This document shows positions 18,647 through 28,582 of a DNA stretch of 64,000 nucleotides, one piece after another. Made by a program: the position numbers and the translations under genes. The DNA is from Opitutaceae bacterium (GTDB lineage Bacteria > Verrucomicrobiota > Verrucomicrobiia > Opitutales > Opitutaceae). The stretch covers positions 310,001 to 374,000 of the forward strand of contig PLXS01000025.1 of NCBI GenBank assembly GCA_003151515.1, read 5' to 3'. Under the pieces are notes generated by a model that was given only the letters and a program-made list of their open reading frames with translations, did no database searches and was not told where the DNA came from. How positions within the stretch are numbered: the first letter of the stretch is position 1; each line of letters starts with the position of its first letter.

Positions 18647-19765
18647 TCAATTCGCCAGGAGATACTCGGGGTTGAGCTTGCGAAGGGCCGCGGGAAGGAA
18701 GACCCCGTCCCTGCGGATCACCTTGCCGTCAAAGCGGATCTCGCCGCCGCCGTGATCGGGGCGCTGGATGCACACCATGTCCCAGTGCACCTGGGACTTG
18801 TTGCCGTTGCCGCAGTCCTCGTAGGCCTGGCCCGGCGTGAAGTGGAACGAGCCCGCGATCTTCTCGTCGAAGAGGATGTCGCGCATCGGCTCAAGGATGT
18901 GCGGATTGAAGCCGATCGCGAACTCGCCCACGTAGCGGGCGCCCGCGTCGCTGTCCAGGATCTCGTTCAGGCGCTTGGTGTTGTTCGAGGTGGCCTCCAC
19001 GACCTTGCCCTTGCGGAACACGAGGCGGATCGAGTCGAACGAGGTCCCGAGGTAGACGCTCGGCGCGTTGTACTGCACGACGCCCTCGACCGAGTCCCTG
19101 ACCGGGCAAGAGAACACCTCGCCGTCGGGGATGTTGAACTGGCCGCCGCACTCCTTGGCACCGATCCCCTTGATCGAGAAGCGCAGGTCGGTGCCCGGGC
19201 CCGTGACCTGCACCTTGTCAGTGCGCCGCATGAGCTCGGCCAGGGCCGCCATGCCGGGCTTCATCCGCGAGTAGTCGAGCGTGCAGACCTTGAAGTAGAA
19301 GTCCTCGAAGGCCTCGGTGCTCATGAACGCCTGCTGGGCCATGGCCGAGGTCGGCCAGCGAAGGACGACCCACTTCGTGCTGTTCACGCGCCGGTCGATG
19401 ACCGGCTTCATGACCCGGCTCACCAGCTGCACGCGCGACGACGGAACGTCCGCCGCCTCGAAGATGTTGTCCGATCCCCTGAGCGCGATGTACGCGTTCA
19501 TCTGCTTCATGCGCGCAAGCTCGATCTCGCTCTGCGGTACGAACTGCCCCTCCTCGGCCTGCAGGGTGAGCTCTCGCGTCACCCGCGCCCTGTGGATCTG
19601 CACGTAGGGATGGGCGCCGCGCCTGCGCGCGGAGCGGACGAGGGCGATCACCATGGCGTCGGGCACGTCAAAGGCGTCTATGAGGACCCGCTCGCCCTTC
19701 TTGAGGGCCGTCGAGAACCCCGTGAGCCCGTCGGCTAGCTGCGTGAAGCGTGGATCAATGATCAT
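18647..19765 (-). CDS. M29-type (thermophilic) metalloaminopeptidase
   Basis: This 372-residue protein resembles M29 aminopeptidases (AmpS/PepS group). It has [18 protein letters not shown] with the metal-binding Glu, and [13 protein letters not shown]. The segment [20 protein letters not shown] is followed by VHWDMV, which supplies the His, Tyr and Asp ligands of the dinuclear metal site. No signal peptide is seen, so it acts in the cytoplasm on N-terminal residues of peptides. Its start overlaps the lpxK stop by 11 bases. Confidence 0.87.
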   Translation of the reverse strand: MIIDPRFTQLADGLTGFSTALKKGERVLIDAFDVPDAMVIALVRSARRRGAHPYVQIHRARVTRELTLQAEEGQFVPQSEIELARMKQMNAYIALRGSDNIFEAADVPSSRVQLVSRVMKPVIDRRVNSTKWVVLRWPTSAMAQQAFMSTEAFEDFYFKVCTLDYSRMKPGMAALAELMRRTDKVQVTGPGTDLRFSIKGIGAKECGGQFNIPDGEVFSCPVRDSVEGVVQYNAPSVYLGTSFDSIRLVFRKGKVVEATSNNTKRLNEILDSDAGARYVGEFAIGFNPHILEPMRDILFDEKIAGSFHFTPGQAYEDCGNGNKSQVHWDMVCIQRPDHGGGEIRFDGKVIRRDGVFLPAALRKLNPEYLLAN

Positions 19766-20987
19766 GAGAACCGTCAGTTACGCCCGGCGGGATGCGCCCG
19801 GCAAGTGCGTTCTGGGGGAAGCAGATCCTGGCCACGGCCTCGTCGAAGTCCGCCGCGCCGCGGATGATCTCGATCTCCAGGCGCAGGTAGTAGAGCGGCA
19901 GGGGGCTCCCGGCGGCGTCCGGGATTCGCACCGCGTCCTTCTCCGTCGTCACGAGGCATTCGGCCTGCTCGCGCTCCGCGGCGTCGTAGAGCTCGGCGAG
20001 GTCCTCCTCCGTGTAGCGGTAGTGGTCGAGGAATCGCTCGCGCCCGACCAGGAGCGCTCCGAAGTCGCGCAGGAATTTCTCGAAGCTCTCCGGGGTCGCG
20101 ATGCCCGAGAAGGCGAATACCCGCCTGCCCTTGAGCCAGGTGAGCTCCTCCCTCGCCCCGTGGGCGCCCGCGTCGAGCCTCTGCAGGTAGCGGGGCCTGT
20201 GGGCGCACTCGATCACGTCGGCGCCCGGCTTGTAGCGCGCGATCAGCGCCTCCAGGTCGGGGTCGCGCCTGCCGTCGGACTTGGTGAGGAAGATGTAGTT
20301 GGCGCGGCTCAGGTGCTTCACGGGCTCGCGCAGGATGCCGCGCGGCAGCAGGTGACCGCTTCCGAAGGGGTTGGTCTTGTCGACAAGCAGGAGGTTGAGC
20401 CTGCCCTTGAGGGGCAGGTACTGGAAGCCGTCGTCCAGGACCAGCGTGTCGCACCCGTACCGCTTGATCGCGTAGGCCCCCGCCTTGACCCGGTTCTTGT
20501 CGACGAGGACCACGACGCCGGGCAGGTTGCGCGCGAGCATGTAGGGCTCGTCGCCCGCGGCCTCGCTGTCCAGGAAGACGCGCTGGCCGTCGCTCACCAC
20601 CCGCGGCGGCGGCTCGTCCGTGTGCGTGATCGCGTACCACGCCTTCTTCCAGAGGGGCGGCGCCTTGCTCTTGTAGCCCCGGCTAAGGATCGCGACCTTG
20701 CGGCCGCGGTCGCGCAGGGCCCGGGCGAACATCTCGACGACGGGCGTCTTGCCCGTCCCCCCGACCGTCAGGTTGCCCACGACGACGACAAGGCAGCCCA
20801 GGGGCTGGTCGTGCAGGATCCTGTTGCGGTACAGCCAGAGGCGCGCCTGCACGACGCCGCTGAAGAGCAGGGAGAGGGCGTGCAGGAGCGCCCCGTAGAC
20901 GGCCGCCCCGGTGTCGGCGCGGCGCCCGAGCACGACGTCGACGGTGTACAGCTCGAACGCTTGGAATTTTCTGGAGAGCCAGGACAT
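19755..20987 (-). CDS. lpxK: Tetraacyldisaccharide 4'-kinase
   Basis: This 410-residue enzyme phosphorylates the 4' position of the lipid A disaccharide at the inner membrane. An N-terminal hydrophobic anchor ([16 protein letters not shown]) is followed by the P-loop [16 protein letters not shown]. Also present are [22 protein letters not shown], and [20 protein letters not shown]. It implies a lipid A-containing outer membrane, consistent with the LptD-like gene at 50 kb. The ATG at 20987 gives the standard N-terminus; it heads a minus-strand run of up to five genes. Confidence 0.94.
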   Translation of the reverse strand: MSWLSRKFQAFELYTVDVVLGRRADTGAAVYGALLHALSLLFSGVVQARLWLYRNRILHDQPLGCLVVVVGNLTVGGTGKTPVVEMFARALRDRGRKVAILSRGYKSKAPPLWKKAWYAITHTDEPPPRVVSDGQRVFLDSEAAGDEPYMLARNLPGVVVLVDKNRVKAGAYAIKRYGCDTLVLDDGFQYLPLKGRLNLLLVDKTNPFGSGHLLPRGILREPVKHLSRANYIFLTKSDGRRDPDLEALIARYKPGADVIECAHRPRYLQRLDAGAHGAREELTWLKGRRVFAFSGIATPESFEKFLRDFGALLVGRERFLDHYRYTEEDLAELYDAAEREQAECLVTTEKDAVRIPDAAGSPLPLYYLRLEIEIIRGAADFDEAVARICFPQNALAGRIPPGVTDGSHDH

Positions 20988-21087
20988 CGGTAGGGGTTGG
21001 AAGGCGGCGGAGGGCGCCCCGGGGGTAATGAATGTTGACGTCGGGGTAAGAGTAAAATGTTTTTGGAGGTCCACGCGGACGCACAAA

Positions 21088-22176
21088 ATGGCCTACAAAC
21101 TATTCATACCCGGCCCCGTCACCGTCTCGGAGAAGACCCTCCGTGCGATGGCCCAGCCGATGATCGGCCACCGGAGCACCGACTTTGTCGCGCTCTACCA
21201 GTCCCTGCAGCCGGACCTGCAGGCGCTCTTCGGGACCAAGGACCCGGTGTACCTCTCCACGAGCAGCGCCTGGGGCTCGATGGAGGGCTCCGTGCGCAAC
21301 GTGACGGGGAGGAAGGTCCTCAACTGCATGAACGGGGCCTTCTCGGACAAGTGGAACGACGTCGCCCTGCGCTGCGGCCGGCAGGGGGGCGCCCTGAAGT
21401 TCGAATGGGGCCAGCCCGTCGACCCGCAGGCCGTCCGCCGCGAGCTCTCGAGCGGCCAGTACGACGCCGTGACGCTCATCCACAACGAGACATCGTGCGG
21501 CTGCATGAGCGACATCGCCTCGCTGATGGCGGTCATCCGCGAGTTCCCCGATGTCGTCTCGATCGTGGACACCGTGAGCTCCTTCAGCGCCATGGCGATC
21601 CCGAAGGACGAGCTCGGGATCGACATCATGATCACGGGCTCCCAGAAGGCGCTCGCGCTGCCGCCGGGCCTGTCGCTCCTGTCGGCCTCGAAGAGGGCCC
21701 TTGCGCGCGCCGCCGGGACGCCGGACCGCGGCTTCTACTTCGACCTGCTCGAGTTCCAGAGGAACCACGAGAACGGAATGACGCCCAGCACGCCCGTCAT
21801 CCCGCTCATCTACGCCCTCAAGTCCAAGCTCGAGGACATCCGCGCCGAGGGCGTCCAGGCCCGCTATGCGAGGCACGCGAGGCTCAACGGGGCCGTCCGG
21901 GCCTGGGGAGAGTCAAAGGGCTTCCGTCTCTTCCCCGCGCCGGGCCACGGCTCGGTCACCCTGAACTGCTTCTCGAACAGCCTCGGCTACGACCTGCCGG
22001 CGCTCAACAAGATCCTCAAGTCCAAGCACCAGCTCGTGATCGACGGGGGCTACGGCAAACTCAAGGGCAAGACCTTCCGCATCTCGAACATGGGGGACGA
22101 GACCGACGAGACGATCGCGGCCCTCACAAGGGCCCTGGACAGCGCCCTTGCGGAGGCGCCGAAGGCCTGCGCCTAG
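21088..22176 (+). CDS. Class V aminotransferase (alanine/serine-glyoxylate aminotransferase family)
   Basis: This 362-residue PLP enzyme starts [18 protein letters not shown]. It contains [16 protein letters not shown], the PLP-contact region [13 protein letters not shown], and the Schiff-base lysine in [14 protein letters not shown]. The C-terminal substrate-binding part is [13 protein letters not shown]. Family members use alanine, serine or phosphoserine as amino donor. This one could act in serine/glycine metabolism, but the exact substrate cannot be decided. It is divergent from lpxK, with 100 bases between starts. Confidence 0.86.
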   Translation: MAYKLFIPGPVTVSEKTLRAMAQPMIGHRSTDFVALYQSLQPDLQALFGTKDPVYLSTSSAWGSMEGSVRNVTGRKVLNCMNGAFSDKWNDVALRCGRQGGALKFEWGQPVDPQAVRRELSSGQYDAVTLIHNETSCGCMSDIASLMAVIREFPDVVSIVDTVSSFSAMAIPKDELGIDIMITGSQKALALPPGLSLLSASKRALARAAGTPDRGFYFDLLEFQRNHENGMTPSTPVIPLIYALKSKLEDIRAEGVQARYARHARLNGAVRAWGESKGFRLFPAPGHGSVTLNCFSNSLGYDLPALNKILKSKHQLVIDGGYGKLKGKTFRISNMGDETDETIAALTRALDSALAEAPKACA

Positions 22177-22238
22177 GCACCCCCGCAAAAAGTAAGCCTT
22201 GAAATCCGCGCCCGCGCGGCCTATCGGCTCGCGGCTTC

Positions 22239-24809
22239 ATGAAGTCACTCATCATCGCAGAGAAGCCGTCCGTCGCGGCTGATCTTGCGCGCGCGCTGGG
22301 GAAGGTCCCCAAGAAGGGCGACCATTTCGAGAATGACGACTACGTCATCTCCTCGGCCGTGGGGCACCTGGTGGAGCTGCAGATGCCCGAGGACATCGAC
22401 AAGAAGAAGTACGGGTTCTGGCGCCTGGACGCCCTGCCGATCATCCCGCACAAGTTCGAGCTCAAGCCGATCGAGGAGTCGAAGGAGCGCTTTGCCCTGC
22501 TAAAGAAGCTGCTCGCGAGGAAGGACGTCGACCTAGTCGTCAACGCCTGCGACGCGGGCCGCGAGGGCGAGCTGATCTTCACGTACATCTACCAGCTGAC
22601 GAAGAGCAAGCTGCCGGTGAAGCGCGCCTGGATGCAGACCATGACCCAGGAGGGCATCCGGGAGGCGTTCGCGGGCCTGAGGGACGGCGAGCAGATGCGG
22701 GGCCTGGCCGACGCCGCCCGCTGCCGCAGCGAGAGCGACTGGCTGATCGGCATCAACGGGACGCGGGCCCTCACCAAGCGCATGTTCGGCTCGCGGGCCG
22801 GCAACGTCGCCTCGGTGGGCCGGGTGCAGACCCCCACCCTGGCGATCGTCTACGCCCGCGAGCTCGAGATCCGGGGCTTCAAGCCGCGCGCCTACTGGAC
22901 GATCACCGCCGAGTTCCAGGTGAGCCAGGGGACCTATGTCGGCGTCTACCAGAAGCCCGACTTCAAGAAGCCGGAGTCCGACGACTACGACCGGGTGGAC
23001 CGCATCTGGGAGCAGGCGGCGGCGAAGGCCGTCTACGATGCGTGCGCCGGGCACCCGTCGGCCGCGCTCGCCGATGAGCGAAAGGCGAGCACCCAGGCGT
23101 CCCCGAGGCTCTACGACCTGACGACGCTGCAGCGTGAGGCCAACAACCGCTTCGGGCTGCCCGCCCGGCGCACCTCGCAGATCGCCCAGGCGCTCTACGA
23201 GCGCCACAAGATGATCACGTACCCGAGGACGGACTCGCGCGCGCTCCCGGAGGACTACATCCCGACGTGCCGCCAGGCGCTCCTCAACCTGCGGGGCGAC
23301 CTGGCGGCCCACGCGGCTCGGGTGCTCGACCAGCAGTGGCTCGGGCCCAACAAGAGGATATTCAACAACGCGCAGATCTCGGACCACTTCGCGATCATCC
23401 CCACCGTGGAGGCGCCGAAGCACCTCGAGGACATGGAGGCCAGGATCTATGACATGATCGCGCGCCGGTTCGTGGCGGTGTTCTACCCCCCGGCGGAGTT
23501 CGACATCACGACGCGCACGAGCACGGTCGGCGGGCACGCGTTCAGGACCGAGGGCAAGGTGCTCACCTCGCCCGGCTGGCTAGCCGTCTACGGCAGGACC
23601 ACGGTCGAGGACGATTCCCCGGACTCCAAGGCCCTGCCGGCGCTCGGCGCGGCCGACGGGAGCCCGCCCGCCGCGCGCACCGTCGACGCCCAGCTCCACG
23701 AGGAGGCCACGCGGCCCCCGCCGCGGTACACGGAGGCCACGCTCCTCTCGGCCATGGAGGGCGCCGGCAAGCTGGTCGAGGACGAGGAGCTCGCCGAGGC
23801 CATGAAGGAGCGCGGGCTGGGCACCCCGGCGACGCGCGCCGAGACGATCGACGGGCTCATCAACTCGCGCTACATCGAGCGCAACCAGCGCGAGCTCGTC
23901 CCGACGCCCAAGGCGGAGCAGATCCTGCAGTTCCTGGAGGCCGTTGACGCCGAAGGCCTCACCAGGCCCGCCATGACGGGCGAATGGGAGTTCAAGCTTC
24001 GCCAGATGGAGCACGGCAGGTTTCCCAGGGAGAAGTTCATGTCCGAGGTCGTGGAGACCACCAAGGGGATAGTGGCGCGGGTCAAGAGCTTCGAGGAGGA
24101 CGATTCCGCCGCGCGCGAGACCGACATCATCTCGCCGACCGACGGAATGCCGATGGTGGAGACGCTTCGCGGCTACAAGTCGCGCGACGGCGAGCTCATG
24201 GTCTACAAGGTGATCGGCAACCGCAAGATGAGCGAGCCCGAGGTGAAGGAGATCCTCGCGAGCGGCCAGATCGGGCCCCTCGACGGCTTCCGCTCCAGGG
24301 CCGGCAAGCCCTTCAGCGCCGTGCTGCGCTACAACAAGGAGGAGAAGAAGGTGGAGTTCGTGTTCGACGGCCAGAGGGACTCCACCGGGGCGATCAAGAT
24401 CGACTTCAGCGGCCTTGCGCCCGTCGCCGACGCGCCCGCGGCGCGCTTCGGCGCCGGCGCAAAGGTCTACGAGACGCCCCAGAGCTACGTCGTCATGCGC
24501 CCCGAGGCCGGCGAGGAGAAGATCCTCGCGCGGTGCTCCCGCAGGATCCTCGCGCGCGACATCCCCAGGGAGCAGTTCCAGAAGATGCTGGAGACCGGCA
24601 AGACCGACCTGCTCGACAAGTTCTGGAGCCAGCGCACGCGCCGGCCCTTCAACGCCTTCCTTGCCCTCAAGGAGGACGGCAGCACGGGTTTCGAGTTCGC
24701 CCCACGGGCCCCGAAGGCCCCCAAGAGCCCGCCGCACGCCAAGAAACACGCAAGAAAACACCACGAAGCGCGCGAGCAGGAGAAACGTTCCGACGGGGCC
24801 AGCGTCTAA
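22239..24809 (+). CDS. topB: DNA topoisomerase III (type IA)
   Basis: This 856-residue type IA topoisomerase starts with the Toprim motif MKSLIIAEKPSVAADLARAL and continues with NACDAGREGELIF (acidic DxD-type site). The active-site tyrosine is Tyr328 in MITYPRTDSR. The TopB-like N-terminus and the absence of C4 zinc fingers argue for topoisomerase III over TopA. The C-terminal third holds two copies of a small repeat (DGELMVYKVIGNRKMSEPEV and EEKILARCSRRILARDIPRE, each followed by FxxR). These resemble the topoisomerase C-terminal repeat domain. The tail is basic (HAKKHARKHHEAREQEKR). Confidence 0.9.
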   Translation: MKSLIIAEKPSVAADLARALGKVPKKGDHFENDDYVISSAVGHLVELQMPEDIDKKKYGFWRLDALPIIPHKFELKPIEESKERFALLKKLLARKDVDLVVNACDAGREGELIFTYIYQLTKSKLPVKRAWMQTMTQEGIREAFAGLRDGEQMRGLADAARCRSESDWLIGINGTRALTKRMFGSRAGNVASVGRVQTPTLAIVYARELEIRGFKPRAYWTITAEFQVSQGTYVGVYQKPDFKKPESDDYDRVDRIWEQAAAKAVYDACAGHPSAALADERKASTQASPRLYDLTTLQREANNRFGLPARRTSQIAQALYERHKMITYPRTDSRALPEDYIPTCRQALLNLRGDLAAHAARVLDQQWLGPNKRIFNNAQISDHFAIIPTVEAPKHLEDMEARIYDMIARRFVAVFYPPAEFDITTRTSTVGGHAFRTEGKVLTSPGWLAVYGRTTVEDDSPDSKALPALGAADGSPPAARTVDAQLHEEATRPPPRYTEATLLSAMEGAGKLVEDEELAEAMKERGLGTPATRAETIDGLINSRYIERNQRELVPTPKAEQILQFLEAVDAEGLTRPAMTGEWEFKLRQMEHGRFPREKFMSEVVETTKGIVARVKSFEEDDSAARETDIISPTDGMPMVETLRGYKSRDGELMVYKVIGNRKMSEPEVKEILASGQIGPLDGFRSRAGKPFSAVLRYNKEEKKVEFVFDGQRDSTGAIKIDFSGLAPVADAPAARFGAGAKVYETPQSYVVMRPEAGEEKILARCSRRILARDIPREQFQKMLETGKTDLLDKFWSQRTRRPFNAFLALKEDGSTGFEFAPRAPKAPKSPPHAKKHARKHHEAREQEKRSDGASV

Positions 24810-24827
24810 TCACGCGAGACTCCTGAT

Positions 24828-25847
24828 ATGAAATCCGCAAGAACGCTCGTGACCGCCCTCCTTGCCGTGGCCCTCCTGGCCGTGGCCGCGCTGGCCTGGC
24901 ACCAGTACGGGGAGCTGATCAGGCTTCGTGCGCAACTTGTTGATGGAGACAATGCTTCGTTAAAGCGCCAGCTTGCGGACGCCCGGAAGACGATCCGCTC
25001 CCTGCAGGACCGCCTGGCCGCCATCCGGGGCAGGGGCGGCCTCGGCCTAGATGGCGCCGATGGGGGGGTCAGCGGAGATGATCCCGGCGCCAACAACGCC
25101 GGCAGGCGGCCGGGCGGCAGGTTCGGCGTGTTCGGCCAGATGGCGAGCAACCCCGAGTTCCAGAGGCTGCTGGCCATCCAGATGAAAGGGCGCCTCAGCC
25201 AGACCTACGGGCCCCTCTTCAAGCAGCTCAACCTCTCCCCCGACCAGCTGGCGCAGTTCCAGAGCCTCCTTTCCGACAAGCAGCAGGCGCTCATGGACGT
25301 CATGCAGGCGGCCCGCGAGCAGGGGATCAACCCGAGGGAGGACCCTGATGGCTTCAAGACTCTCGTCGGCCAGGCCGTGACGCAGGCCGACAACGCCATC
25401 CAGCAGGCGCTTGGCGACGGCGCCTACCAGCAGTACCAGGCGTACCAGCAGACGCTCCCTGAGCGAAACACCGTCAACACGCTGCAGCAGCAGCTCAGCT
25501 ACACGCAGACGCCGCTCACCGACGACCAGGCAAACGCGATGATCGCGCTCTTGCAGCAGGACCAGCCCCAGCGCTCCGGCGGCGGAACGGCCGGCACGGG
25601 CAGCGGCGGAGACTCCGGGCCGTCGCCCATGAGCCTCCTAAACGGGGGCGGCAACGCCAAGGTGACGAACGACGCGGTCACCCAGGCCTCGAGCATCCTC
25701 ACGGCCCCCCAGGTCAGCGTTCTCCAGCAGATCCAGCAGCAGCAGCAGGCCCAGCAGCAGATGCAGCAGCTCTTCCGCGCGGCGAACCAGGGCGCCGCGG
25801 GCGGCGCGGCGCCGCCCCCGGCAGCGGCGGGCGGCGGCAAGGGATAG
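24828..25847 (+). CDS. Gln-rich exported or membrane-anchored protein with LTxxQ-like repeats
   Basis: This 339-residue protein has an N-terminal hydrophobic segment ([18 protein letters not shown]), a short coiled coil (residues about 30-65) and a Gly-rich linker. The body contains at least three helix starts resembling the LTxxQ motif of CpxP/Spy chaperones: LSPDQLAQFQSLL, LTDDQANAMIALL and LTAPQVSVLQQI. A poly-Gln stretch and a Gly/Ala/Pro tail follow. I do not recognise the whole protein. It lies 18 bases after topB and ends in a strong hairpin. Confidence 0.65.
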   Translation: MKSARTLVTALLAVALLAVAALAWHQYGELIRLRAQLVDGDNASLKRQLADARKTIRSLQDRLAAIRGRGGLGLDGADGGVSGDDPGANNAGRRPGGRFGVFGQMASNPEFQRLLAIQMKGRLSQTYGPLFKQLNLSPDQLAQFQSLLSDKQQALMDVMQAAREQGINPREDPDGFKTLVGQAVTQADNAIQQALGDGAYQQYQAYQQTLPERNTVNTLQQQLSYTQTPLTDDQANAMIALLQQDQPQRSGGGTAGTGSGGDSGPSPMSLLNGGGNAKVTNDAVTQASSILTAPQVSVLQQIQQQQQAQQQMQQLFRAANQGAAGGAAPPPAAAGGGKG

Positions 25848-25862
25848 GGAAAATCCCTATCC
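25842..25862 (+). terminator. Hairpin at the end of the Gln-rich protein gene
   Basis: A perfect 9-bp inverted repeat, GGATAGGGA and TCCCTATCC, flanks AAA and contains the stop codon of the preceding gene. There is no following U-tract, so it may be a factor-dependent terminator, an mRNA 3' end stabiliser, or a leader hairpin for the aldolase gene 46 bases further on. Confidence 0.5.
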
Positions 25863-25908
25863 ATAATGCCTTGTCGGTAACCCCGGCGCGCGGTACGCTA
25901 GGGGCTCC

Positions 25909-26859
25909 ATGATCGTAACAACCGCGCAGCTATTCAAGCACGCCTATGGCAAGTATGCCGTTGGCGCGTACAATATTAACAACGCTGAGCAGGCGATGGG
26001 CCTTTTCCGCGGCTGCATCCAGTCGCAGGCCCCGTTCATCATCCAGATCTCCAAGGGGGCGCGCAAGTACACCGACAAGCGCATGCTGGAGGGGATCATC
26101 CGCTCCGCCGCAGAGATCTTCCCGGACGCCATCTTCGCCGTCCACCTGGACCACGGCGACGAGGAGACCTGCTACGACTGCATCAAGTCGGGCTTCTACA
26201 GCTCGGTCATGATCGACGCCTCGCACGAGCCCTACGCGAAGAACGTCGAGATCACCAAGCGCGTGGTCGACGCGGCGCACGCGAAGGGCCTCTCGGTCGA
26301 GGCCGAGCTCGGCATGCTCGGCGGCGTCGAGGAGGACATCAAGGTCGAGGACGGCCACGCGACCCTCACCAACCCCGCCGAGGCCCAGGATTTCGTCAAG
26401 AAGACGGGCTGCGACTCGCTGGCGTGCGCCATCGGCACGAGCCACGGCGCCTACAAGTTCAAGGGCCGCCAGTCCCTGCATTTCGACGTGCTTAGGAAGA
26501 TCCAGGCCCTCATGCCGGGCTATCCCCTCGTGATGCACGGCTCCTCGTCCGTTCCGAAGGAGGAGGTCGACCGCATCAACGCCGCGGGCGGCAAGATGGC
26601 GGACGCCGTCGGCGTCGACCCGAACGAGTACCTGCCCGCCGCGAAGCTCGGCGTCACCAAGGTGAACATCGACACCGACGGGCGCCTCGTCTGGACGCGC
26701 GTCCACCGCGAGTTCTTCAGGGACCACCCCGCGGAGTTCGACTTCCGCCCGCCGGGCAAGATCTTCATCGACGAGTACGCCAAGTTCATAGCGAGCCGCA
26801 ACGACAAGCTCGGCTCCTCGGGCCAGCTCGCCGACCTGCGCAAATCGCTTGGCAAGTAG
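25909..26859 (+). CDS. fba: Class II fructose-bisphosphate aldolase
   Basis: This 316-residue zinc aldolase cleaves fructose 1,6-bisphosphate. The motifs are FAVHLDHGDEE (catalytic Asp and zinc His), MIDASHEPYAKNVEITKR, VEAELGMLGGVEEDI (metal-binding Glu), IGTSHGAYKF (zinc His), MHGSSSVP, and the phosphate-binding VNIDTDGRL. It forms its own unit, ended by a classical terminator at 26879-26914. A role in glycolysis and gluconeogenesis alongside pgi is straightforward. Confidence 0.95.
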   Translation: MIVTTAQLFKHAYGKYAVGAYNINNAEQAMGLFRGCIQSQAPFIIQISKGARKYTDKRMLEGIIRSAAEIFPDAIFAVHLDHGDEETCYDCIKSGFYSSVMIDASHEPYAKNVEITKRVVDAAHAKGLSVEAELGMLGGVEEDIKVEDGHATLTNPAEAQDFVKKTGCDSLACAIGTSHGAYKFKGRQSLHFDVLRKIQALMPGYPLVMHGSSSVPKEEVDRINAAGGKMADAVGVDPNEYLPAAKLGVTKVNIDTDGRLVWTRVHREFFRDHPAEFDFRPPGKIFIDEYAKFIASRNDKLGSSGQLADLRKSLGK

Positions 26860-26878
26860 GCTGCTCCTTATTATTTGC

Positions 26879-26914
26879 AAAAGCCGGTGGGCGCGTTGCT
26901 CACCGGCTTTTTTT
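26879..26914 (+). terminator. Rho-independent terminator after fba
   Basis: The 11-bp perfect stem AAAAGCCGGTG/CACCGGCTTTT has an 11-base loop and a run of seven T (26908-26914). It is the clearest intrinsic terminator in the window. The T-run ends only four bases before the ATG of the next gene. Confidence 0.92.
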
Positions 26915-26918
26915 CGCG

Positions 26919-27443
26919 ATGAAGCTCGTTTTCCTCTACGGTCGGCCTGCGGTTGGGAAACTGACCGTGGCAAGGATCCTGGCGGAGAGGATAGGCGCCC
27001 CGCTCTTCCACAACCACCTGACTGTCAACCTTGTGCTGTCGATATATGGCTTCGGGACGCCGGGCTTTGTCGAGCTTCGCGAGCGGATCTGGATGGATGT
27101 GTTCCGCCGGGTGATGGCCGACAAGGTGCCCGTCCTGATCTTCACCTTCAATCCCGAGGACTCCGTGCCGCAGCGCTTCATCGACGGGCTCTTCGGCGAG
27201 GTGGCGGCAAACGGCGGCCAGATCATCCCGGTCGAGCTCACGGCGAGCGAGGCCACCATCGAAGCCCGCCTGGGCGAGCAGGCGCGAAAGAGGGAGGGAA
27301 AGACCCTGGACGCGCACACCTACCGCGTGCTGCGCATGCGCGGCACCTTCGAGCGCCCCGTCATCCGCTCGCCCCATCCGCCCATCGACACGGACGCGTT
27401 GTCGCCCGAGCAGGCTGCCAAAAGGATCGGCGCGCTCCTCTGA
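26919..27443 (+). CDS. Small P-loop NTPase/kinase-like protein
   Basis: This 174-residue protein has a Walker A motif at its N-terminus (FLYGRPAVGKLTVAR, residues about 5-19). Position after GK is Leu instead of the usual Ser/Thr, followed by Thr. The body has kinase-like features: ADKVPVLIFTFN, PVELTASEATIEARL and a charged lid-like segment (REGKTLDAHTYRVL). This layout resembles shikimate- or AAA_33-type small kinases; the substrate is unknown. The start cannot lie further downstream without losing the P-loop, yet the fba terminator ends four bases upstream, leaving no room for a ribosome binding site. Confidence 0.75.
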   Translation: MKLVFLYGRPAVGKLTVARILAERIGAPLFHNHLTVNLVLSIYGFGTPGFVELRERIWMDVFRRVMADKVPVLIFTFNPEDSVPQRFIDGLFGEVAANGGQIIPVELTASEATIEARLGEQARKREGKTLDAHTYRVLRMRGTFERPVIRSPHPPIDTDALSPEQAAKRIGALL

Positions 27444-27490
27444 GGGCTTCCGGGCCCCGTTTCGCGGGGGGCTGCGAACAACCTTTCACC

Positions 27491-28543
27491 ATGCGCCGCG
27501 TCCCTCTGTTCGTGAAGCCGCGCAAGAGCCTTGCGGCGGCGAACCCGGGCGCCGTTTCCCGGCGACCGGCGCCAGCGATGAGAGGGGTCGCCCTGGCCTC
27601 CATGGCGATCCTGGGATTCGCCGGCTGCGCGTCCGTGCGCGACAGCGCCAAGGAGGCGTTGCCCGTGTCCGTCTCCGCCGCCAACTACTCCCAGCTATCC
27701 GACGCCGAGCTCTACGACCACGTCTACGGCTCGCCCAACGCCCGTCCCGAGCCCCCACAGGCACCGAAGCCGGCGCAGCCGCTCTTCTACCTGCTGCTGC
27801 CGGGCGAGGTCTATCCTAGCGACGTGGCGGTGGGCACCGTCTACCGCGAGCTCGAATACGCGCTCGAGACGCGGGGCTACTTCAACGCGATCTACCATGA
27901 GAAGGCCGGGCGGATGCCGGCTAGGATAGACTACCTGCTGCGCGTCCATTACGGCAAGCGGCCGTGGCTGACCCCTATCGTGAGGCCGGACAGGGTCACG
28001 TGGGGCAATGACGGGCTCGTCTCAAACAGGTACAAGAGCGGGTTGATGAGCGAGTGGTCGTTCGACCCGCGCGTCGGATTGAGCTCCGAGGAGGTGCTGC
28101 GAACGCTCGGCGCGTTCGCGAATCACAGCACGATCACCGTCGGGGGGATAGGCGGCGGCTTCGGGATGGGTCCCGGCCAGGGCCTGAACGCCTTCAGCGA
28201 ATCGGCCTGGAGCAGCTTTGGGTCGAACAGGCAGCTCTGGCGCGACTTCGGCGAGGACGGGCAGGAAGCCCGCGATTTCTACCTGCTCGTGGTCGAGGCT
28301 TTCAGGACGGACGAGGTCAGGGCCATGGGAAGCAGGGCCCCCTGCACCTGGATCACGTTCGTCGCGGTGCCGGCTGATTCGGAACAGAGGTTCTCGGACG
28401 TGCTGCGCTCCATGCTTCGGACAGCCGCGCCCTACTTTGGCGGATCGACCCTCGGTCCCCAGGAGTACGAGGTGCCAACGGGCAAGGTGCTCATGGGAGC
28501 CCCGGTCGAGGTCCCGGGGCCGCAGAAGCGCATCGAGCCCTAG
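27491..28543 (+). CDS. Lipoprotein of unknown function
   Basis: This protein has up to 350 residues. A lipoprotein signal (MRGVALASMAILGFAGC) begins at an internal ATG (27578), with lipobox FAGC. The more upstream ATG at 27491 would add a 29-residue basic, Pro/Arg-rich extension and is the outer limit. The mature part is not recognised. It contains a Pro-rich linker (EPPQAPKPAQP), a beta-rich domain with FYLLLPGEVYPSDVAVGTVY, and a Gly-rich loop (ITVGGIGGGFGMGPG). It is convergent with menB and is probably anchored in the periplasm or outer membrane. Confidence 0.7.
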   Translation: MRRVPLFVKPRKSLAAANPGAVSRRPAPAMRGVALASMAILGFAGCASVRDSAKEALPVSVSAANYSQLSDAELYDHVYGSPNARPEPPQAPKPAQPLFYLLLPGEVYPSDVAVGTVYRELEYALETRGYFNAIYHEKAGRMPARIDYLLRVHYGKRPWLTPIVRPDRVTWGNDGLVSNRYKSGLMSEWSFDPRVGLSSEEVLRTLGAFANHSTITVGGIGGGFGMGPGQGLNAFSESAWSSFGSNRQLWRDFGEDGQEARDFYLLVVEAFRTDEVRAMGSRAPCTWITFVAVPADSEQRFSDVLRSMLRTAAPYFGGSTLGPQEYEVPTGKVLMGAPVEVPGPQKRIEP

Positions 28544-28582
28544 GGGCAAAGCCAGGGCCGGATTCCTTCGCCCCGACCTGCT

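Noticed and set aside
21035-21058. TTGACG followed by TAAAAT as a promoter for the class V aminotransferase gene
   Set aside because: The spacing between the two elements is only 12 bases, far below the usual 16-18, so I do not call it.
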